Shown here in pieces: positions 60,689 to 64,000 of a stretch of DNA of 64,000 bases (its first letter is position 1; every line of letters begins with the position of its first letter). The notes beneath the pieces are model-generated. The model was not told the origin of the DNA. It made no database searches and was given only the letters and a program-made list of their open reading frames with translations. The DNA is from an uncultured Microbacterium sp. Lineage in GTDB: Bacteria; Actinomycetota; Actinomycetes; Actinomycetales; Microbacteriaceae. The position numbers and the translations under genes were made by a program. The stretch spans positions 32,345 to 96,344 of the forward strand of contig CAJYJO010000002.1 of assembly GCA_913774845.1 (NCBI GenBank). The letters run 5' to 3'.

Positions 60689-61942
60689 TCACTTTCCGAT
60701 CGGGACGGGGGACGGCGCCGTCGCGGGTGCGGCGGTGCGGGTGGACACGCTCGTGCGGCTCACGAGACGGCCCCGGTGGAGCACGACGCGGTCGGCGCTG
60801 GCGAAGGCGACGACCTCGCCGAGTGAGTCGCCGCGGACGGCGACGAGGTCGGCGCGCGCACCGGCGACGGGTCCCGCGACGGGCAGCCCCATGACATCGC
60901 GCGCGCCGACGGTCACGGCATCCATCGCCTCTTCGGGGGCCAGGTGCCCCGCGCTGACGAGGAGCGAGGCGGTCTCGAGGTGATCGCACCGGCCGACGGG
61001 GTTGAACGGGTCGCGCACGTTGTCGGCTCCGGCGGCGACGCGCACGCCGGCGGCCTTGAGGCGTCCGATCGGCGCGATCCCACGCGGCACGGCGTGCTCG
61101 GCATCCCATCCCTGCAGGTACAGGTTGGTGAGGGGCAGGGCGATCACACCGATGTCGGCGGTGCGGATGCCGTCGGCGAGGGCGATCAGGTCGGCTGCGG
61201 GCATCATGCTGAGGCGGACGCAGTGCCCCGCCGTGCGCGGACGGTGCCAGCCGGTCACCAGTCGCGCGTAGGCGGCGAGCGTGTCGGCGCCGGCGAGGCT
61301 CTCGTCGGTGTGCAGGTCGAGGCCCACGTCGTGACGGCGGGCGAGGGCCACGAGCCGTTCGAGATCGGCGATCGGATCGTCGGCGAGGTGCGGGGCGCCG
61401 CCGACCAGGTCGACACCGGCATCGAGAGCGGCCTCGAAGACCGCGTCGGGCACGGTGGGGCCGCCGAGCGCGACGAGCTCGACGTCCATGATCCCCTCGA
61501 GCTCCGCGCGGAGGCGGACGAGCGCCCGCACGCCGGTGAGCGCGTCGTCGCCGCGCAGCAGATCGACGTGCGTACGCACCGAGGTGATCCCGGATGCCAG
61601 CATCCGCAGCGCCGTCGAACGGGCGCGGTCGAGGGTGTCGTCCTCGTCGAGGGTCAGGGCGTAGGCGTGCCAACTCTCGATCGCGCGCTCGAGGTCGCCG
61701 AACGGGGGCCGGATGGCATCCCAGGACTGCGACTTGTCGAGGTGCGCGTGCGGTTCGGCGCCGGCCGCGGTGACGACGTAGCCGGTGAGGTCGAGCGTCT
61801 CGCCCTCGGTGTCGGGCAGGGGGCTCCCCGCCGGCACCACCGCGAGCACCTCGTCGCCGTCGATCGCGATGTCGACGAGCGCGCCCGAGGCGAGGCGTGC
61901 GCCGCGCAGAGCGGCGATGGTGACGGGTGGAGCGGCAGACAC
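60689..61942 (-). CDS. cytosine deaminase-like amidohydrolase
   Basis: A 417-aa metal-dependent hydrolase of the CodA-type branch. It has EPHAHLDKS (metal-binding, in place of the HxH site), RTHVDLL, GLDLHTDESL, AGHCVRLSM and GADNVRDPF with the catalytic aspartate. CodA-like enzymes deaminate cytosine, creatinine or isocytosine derivatives. As first gene of a transporter-linked operon with creatininase, it likely acts on an imported heterocycle. GTG start with GGAGG five nt upstream. Confidence 0.88.
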   Translation of the reverse strand: MSAAPPVTIAALRGARLASGALVDIAIDGDEVLAVVPAGSPLPDTEGETLDLTGYVVTAAGAEPHAHLDKSQSWDAIRPPFGDLERAIESWHAYALTLDEDDTLDRARSTALRMLASGITSVRTHVDLLRGDDALTGVRALVRLRAELEGIMDVELVALGGPTVPDAVFEAALDAGVDLVGGAPHLADDPIADLERLVALARRHDVGLDLHTDESLAGADTLAAYARLVTGWHRPRTAGHCVRLSMMPAADLIALADGIRTADIGVIALPLTNLYLQGWDAEHAVPRGIAPIGRLKAAGVRVAAGADNVRDPFNPVGRCDHLETASLLVSAGHLAPEEAMDAVTVGARDVMGLPVAGPVAGARADLVAVRGDSLGEVVAFASADRVVLHRGRLVSRTSVSTRTAAPATAPSPVPIGK

Positions 61943-62340
61943 GAGGGCCTCCGGAGAGTCGAGAAGACAGGCGTCGAGACGGAGCCACAGCAGCGGGGCG
62001 AGCCGCTCGAGGCGGCGGCGTCAGTGTTGGTGTGACCAACATCCGGCGATGTTCCGATGCTAGGAATCGCGCGTTTCCGCCGTATTTCCCCCGCGTGACC
62101 CTCGTGACAAAGATGTCGGGGGCCCGGGTGCTCACGGTCAGATCGTGGGTGATCGGTGCGGTGTTGCCGAGGGTCGTGGCGCAGCGCGCGTTCGGGCGGC
62201 GCGGCGCTCCGCCCGCGCCGGCGCCGGGATGGCGGCATCCCTCTGTCGGCGGATGCCGTTCGGCGACGGGACGTGCGGATGGGAGGATCGTGCGGGCGCC
62301 CGTCGATCGCGGCAGCCCCGTCCCGTCTCGAAAGTTGTCC
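61943..62340. other. divergent regulatory interval
   Basis: About 400 bp between the deaminase-like gene and the MFS gene. It holds a GlnR-like motif (62040-62055) and a GTTGGT/ACCAAC palindrome near 62024-62038. Upstream in-frame codons could lengthen the MFS protein to start as early as 62113, but that stretch has low-complexity coding with no hydrophobic segment. Confidence 0.6.
62040..62055 (-). promoter_or_regulatory. GlnR-like motif upstream of the deaminase-like operon
   Basis: On the minus strand GGAAC, ATCGCC, GGATG. The AACATCGCCG core is shared with the sites before uraD and the xdh operon, but the second half departs from GAAAC. It lies about 98-113 nt upstream of the GTG start. 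Confidence 0.35.
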
Positions 62341-63591
62341 GTGTCCTCGACGCCTGCCCCGGCCGCACGTGCGGCTCGCACCCCGGTGCTGCTCGGCACG
62401 CAGATGCTCTTCAACATCGGCTTCTTCGCCGTCGTGCCGTTCCTCGCGCTGGTGCTCACCGACGACTTCGGTCTGACCGCGCTCGCCGTGGGGCTGGTGC
62501 TGGGCGTGCGGACCTTCGCTCAGCAGGGGATGTTCCTGATCGGAGGCGTGCTCGCCGACCGCTTCGGCGCGCGCCGGACGATCCTGACCGGGTGCGCCGT
62601 GCGTGTGCTCGGCTTCGCGACCCTCGCACTGTCGCTGCTCCTCCCGAGCCCGCAGCTCGCGCTGTTCATCGCGGGGACGGTGCTCACGGGGCTCGGCGGC
62701 GCGCTGTTCTCCCCGGGGATCAACGTCCTCGTCTCGGATGCCGAGCAGCGACGCGCCCCGGCCGGTGCGCGATCCCGCGCCTCGCTGTTCGCGTGGTTGA
62801 GCGTCGCGGGTGAGTTGGGGGCGGTGATCGGGCCGCTCGTCGGCGCGGTGCTGCTGGGCTGGGGCTTCGTCGTCGTCGCGCTCGGAGGCGCGGCGCTGTT
62901 CGTGCTGATCGGCGTCTTCCTCGCCGTCGCCCTGCCGCGGCGGACCGGGTCGACGGGGCAGCAGGGGATCCGCGGGCGTTGGTGGTCGCTGCGCGATCGC
63001 CGGTTCGTCGCGTTCTCGACGCTGCACGCCGCGGATCTGCTCGCCTTCAACCAGCTGTACCTCGCCCTCCCGCTCCAGCTCACCCGGGCCGGCGCCGGTC
63101 CCGACGTGATCGCGCTGATGTTCGCGTGGGTGTCGGCGCTCACGCTCCTGTTGCAGCTGCCGGTCTCGCGCTGGTGCCATCGGGTCGGGGCGGCGCGCGC
63201 CCTGCGCCTCGGCTACGTCCTCTCCGCCGCGGGGTTCGTCTCCGTCGCCGCCGGTGCCGTCGCTCCGCTCGACCCCACGGGGCGCATCGTCTCGGTCTTC
63301 GCCGCCGCCGGTCTCGTGATCGTCGGACACCTCACGACCAACCCCACCGCGCAGGGCCTGGTACCGCGATTCGCCGGGACCCTGCCGACCGGCTCGTTCT
63401 TCGGTCTGCTGTCGACGTGCGGAGGCGTCGCCGTCCTCCTCGGCAACGCCGCTGTCGGCGCGCTCCTCGGGTGGGCGGCGGCTCCCGCCCTCGCCTGGGT
63501 CTTCCTGGCTGTGCCGCTCGCGGCGGCGGCGGTGTGGGTGCCGCGGTTGGTGGGGTCGCTGGGGTCGGTGGGGTCGCGCGAAATGTTTTGA
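62341..63591 (+). CDS. MFS transporter
   Basis: A 416-aa membrane protein with about twelve helices. GTG 62341 gives MSSTPAPAARAARTPVLLGT just before helix 1; the MFS motif A loop ADRFGARRTI is between helices 2 and 3, and DRRFVAFSTLH after the central loop. Resembles drug or metabolite exporters. Substrate unknown. Several alternative upstream starts exist, but the sequence between them does not look conserved. Confidence 0.88.
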   Translation: MSSTPAPAARAARTPVLLGTQMLFNIGFFAVVPFLALVLTDDFGLTALAVGLVLGVRTFAQQGMFLIGGVLADRFGARRTILTGCAVRVLGFATLALSLLLPSPQLALFIAGTVLTGLGGALFSPGINVLVSDAEQRRAPAGARSRASLFAWLSVAGELGAVIGPLVGAVLLGWGFVVVALGGAALFVLIGVFLAVALPRRTGSTGQQGIRGRWWSLRDRRFVAFSTLHAADLLAFNQLYLALPLQLTRAGAGPDVIALMFAWVSALTLLLQLPVSRWCHRVGAARALRLGYVLSAAGFVSVAAGAVAPLDPTGRIVSVFAAAGLVIVGHLTTNPTAQGLVPRFAGTLPTGSFFGLLSTCGGVAVLLGNAAVGALLGWAAAPALAWVFLAVPLAAAAVWVPRLVGSLGSVGSREMF

Positions 63592-63741
63592 AGCGGCCGA
63601 AAGGCCATGCATCCGCCGGCGGGTTCTCTCCGTCGAGAAGCAAGGTATGGCCCCTTCTCCCCAGGCTCTGATCTGCCTGATCTATCCACAAAAAGTCCCG
63701 ATCAGGTATTGAATGTCGGAGGTGCGGGCTAGCGTGCCTGC

Positions 63742-64000
63742 ATGAGCTTTCCACCCCCATCTCCAGACGGGCTCGACCCCCTCGCGGTCGTGCTCGACGA
63801 GGTCCTCGACGCGGATGCCGCCCTCGCGGCCGCCGAAGCCCGCAGAACCCGTGCGCTGGCCCGGGCGGGGCGTCTGGCCCTCGACGCCCTGGCGGGGCAG
63901 CGGGCATCGTCGCGGGCGGCGGAGATGGCGCTTCGCGAGGTCGCGTCCGAGATCGCGGCCGCGGAGTGCCTGTCGGATCGGTCGGTGCAGGCGCAGATCG
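63742..64000 (+). CDS. DUF222/HNH endonuclease family protein, 5' part
   Basis: Only the first 86 codons are in the window; the frame stays open to the end. It begins MSFPPPSPDGLDPLAVVL and then has DEVLDADAALAAAEARRTR, RALARAGRL and SSRAAEMALREVASEIAA, the N-terminal region of the DUF222 (13E12-like) HNH endonuclease family, which is amplified in Micrococcales genomes. The HNH domain would lie beyond the edge. GGAGGTGCG lies about 20 nt upstream. Confidence 0.75.
   Translation, partial: MSFPPPSPDGLDPLAVVLDEVLDADAALAAAEARRTRALARAGRLALDALAGQRASSRAAEMALREVASEIAAAECLSDRSVQAQI

Noticed and set aside
61927-62340. Upstream extension of the MFS transporter
   Set aside because: The added residues contain no membrane segment and include the GlnR-like region; GTG 62341 sits just before helix 1.

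Overview
The window is very GC-rich, densely coded DNA, most likely from Microbacterium or a close relative in the Microbacteriaceae. This is inferred from gene style (a DUF222/HNH endonuclease at the right edge, a kdpFABC-kdpDE operon, SufS-SufU, a YcnI/CopC pair), frequent GTG starts, many ATGA/GTGA/TGATG overlaps, and numerous short palindromic repeats between genes. No rRNA, tRNA, CRISPR array, integrase or transposase gene was found.

Left part (1-30.4 kb): a DUF429 protein, the SufS-SufU cysteine desulfurase pair, and a potassium block on the minus strand (small membrane ORF, kdpF, A, B, C, D, E). A KimA-like APC potassium transporter follows, with a possible structured RNA leader, then a copper-type cluster (membrane protein, YcnI, CopC). 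Further on are a zinc metallopeptidase, an M20 amidohydrolase, an FAD-dependent reductase, a DUF4190 membrane protein, a LacI-family regulator beside an alpha-glucosidase with a clear palindromic operator, apt, a PhzF enzyme, a GNAT protein, an M20 peptidase and an AhpD-like protein.

Middle (30.7-51.7 kb): a nearly complete aerobic purine-degradation island. Xanthine dehydrogenase (a fused 2Fe-2S/molybdopterin chain plus an FAD subunit) makes urate. HpxO, HIU hydrolase and OHCU decarboxylase convert urate to allantoin. An NCS1 transporter and a racemase precede allantoinase, allantoate amidohydrolase and the PucG-type ureidoglycine aminotransferase. A fused AtzH/HpxZ-amidase(HpxY-like) protein and an acetamidase/formamidase probably handle the oxalurate-side products. 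Control elements visible in the sequence are a XRE-cupin regulator with two identical palindromes 52 bp apart, and GlnR-like boxes before allB, the xdh side and uraD. An AbiEi/AbiEii toxin-antitoxin pair with an AT-rich promoter sits inside the island.

Right part (51.7-64 kb): a secreted polymorphic-toxin cassette (two WXG100-like proteins, a 421-aa toxin with a PD-(D/E)XK-like tip, an Imm1-like immunity protein), an alpha/beta hydrolase, and a second N-heterocycle-type catabolic operon (amidohydrolase, ABC transporter, FAD oxidoreductase, creatininase). An MFS transporter and the start of a DUF222/HNH gene close the window.

The most unusual signal is the set of intergenic repeats. There are five elements of exactly 86 bp with 15-bp inverted ends, five palindromes of about 60 bp, two 80-bp repeats, two identical 47-bp repeats, a 21-bp tandem array, and REP/BIME-like paired hairpins whose two subtypes differ by compensatory arm changes. 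Several lie inside genes and are translated in frame, most strikingly in kdpB, the acetamidase gene and the NCS1 transporter.
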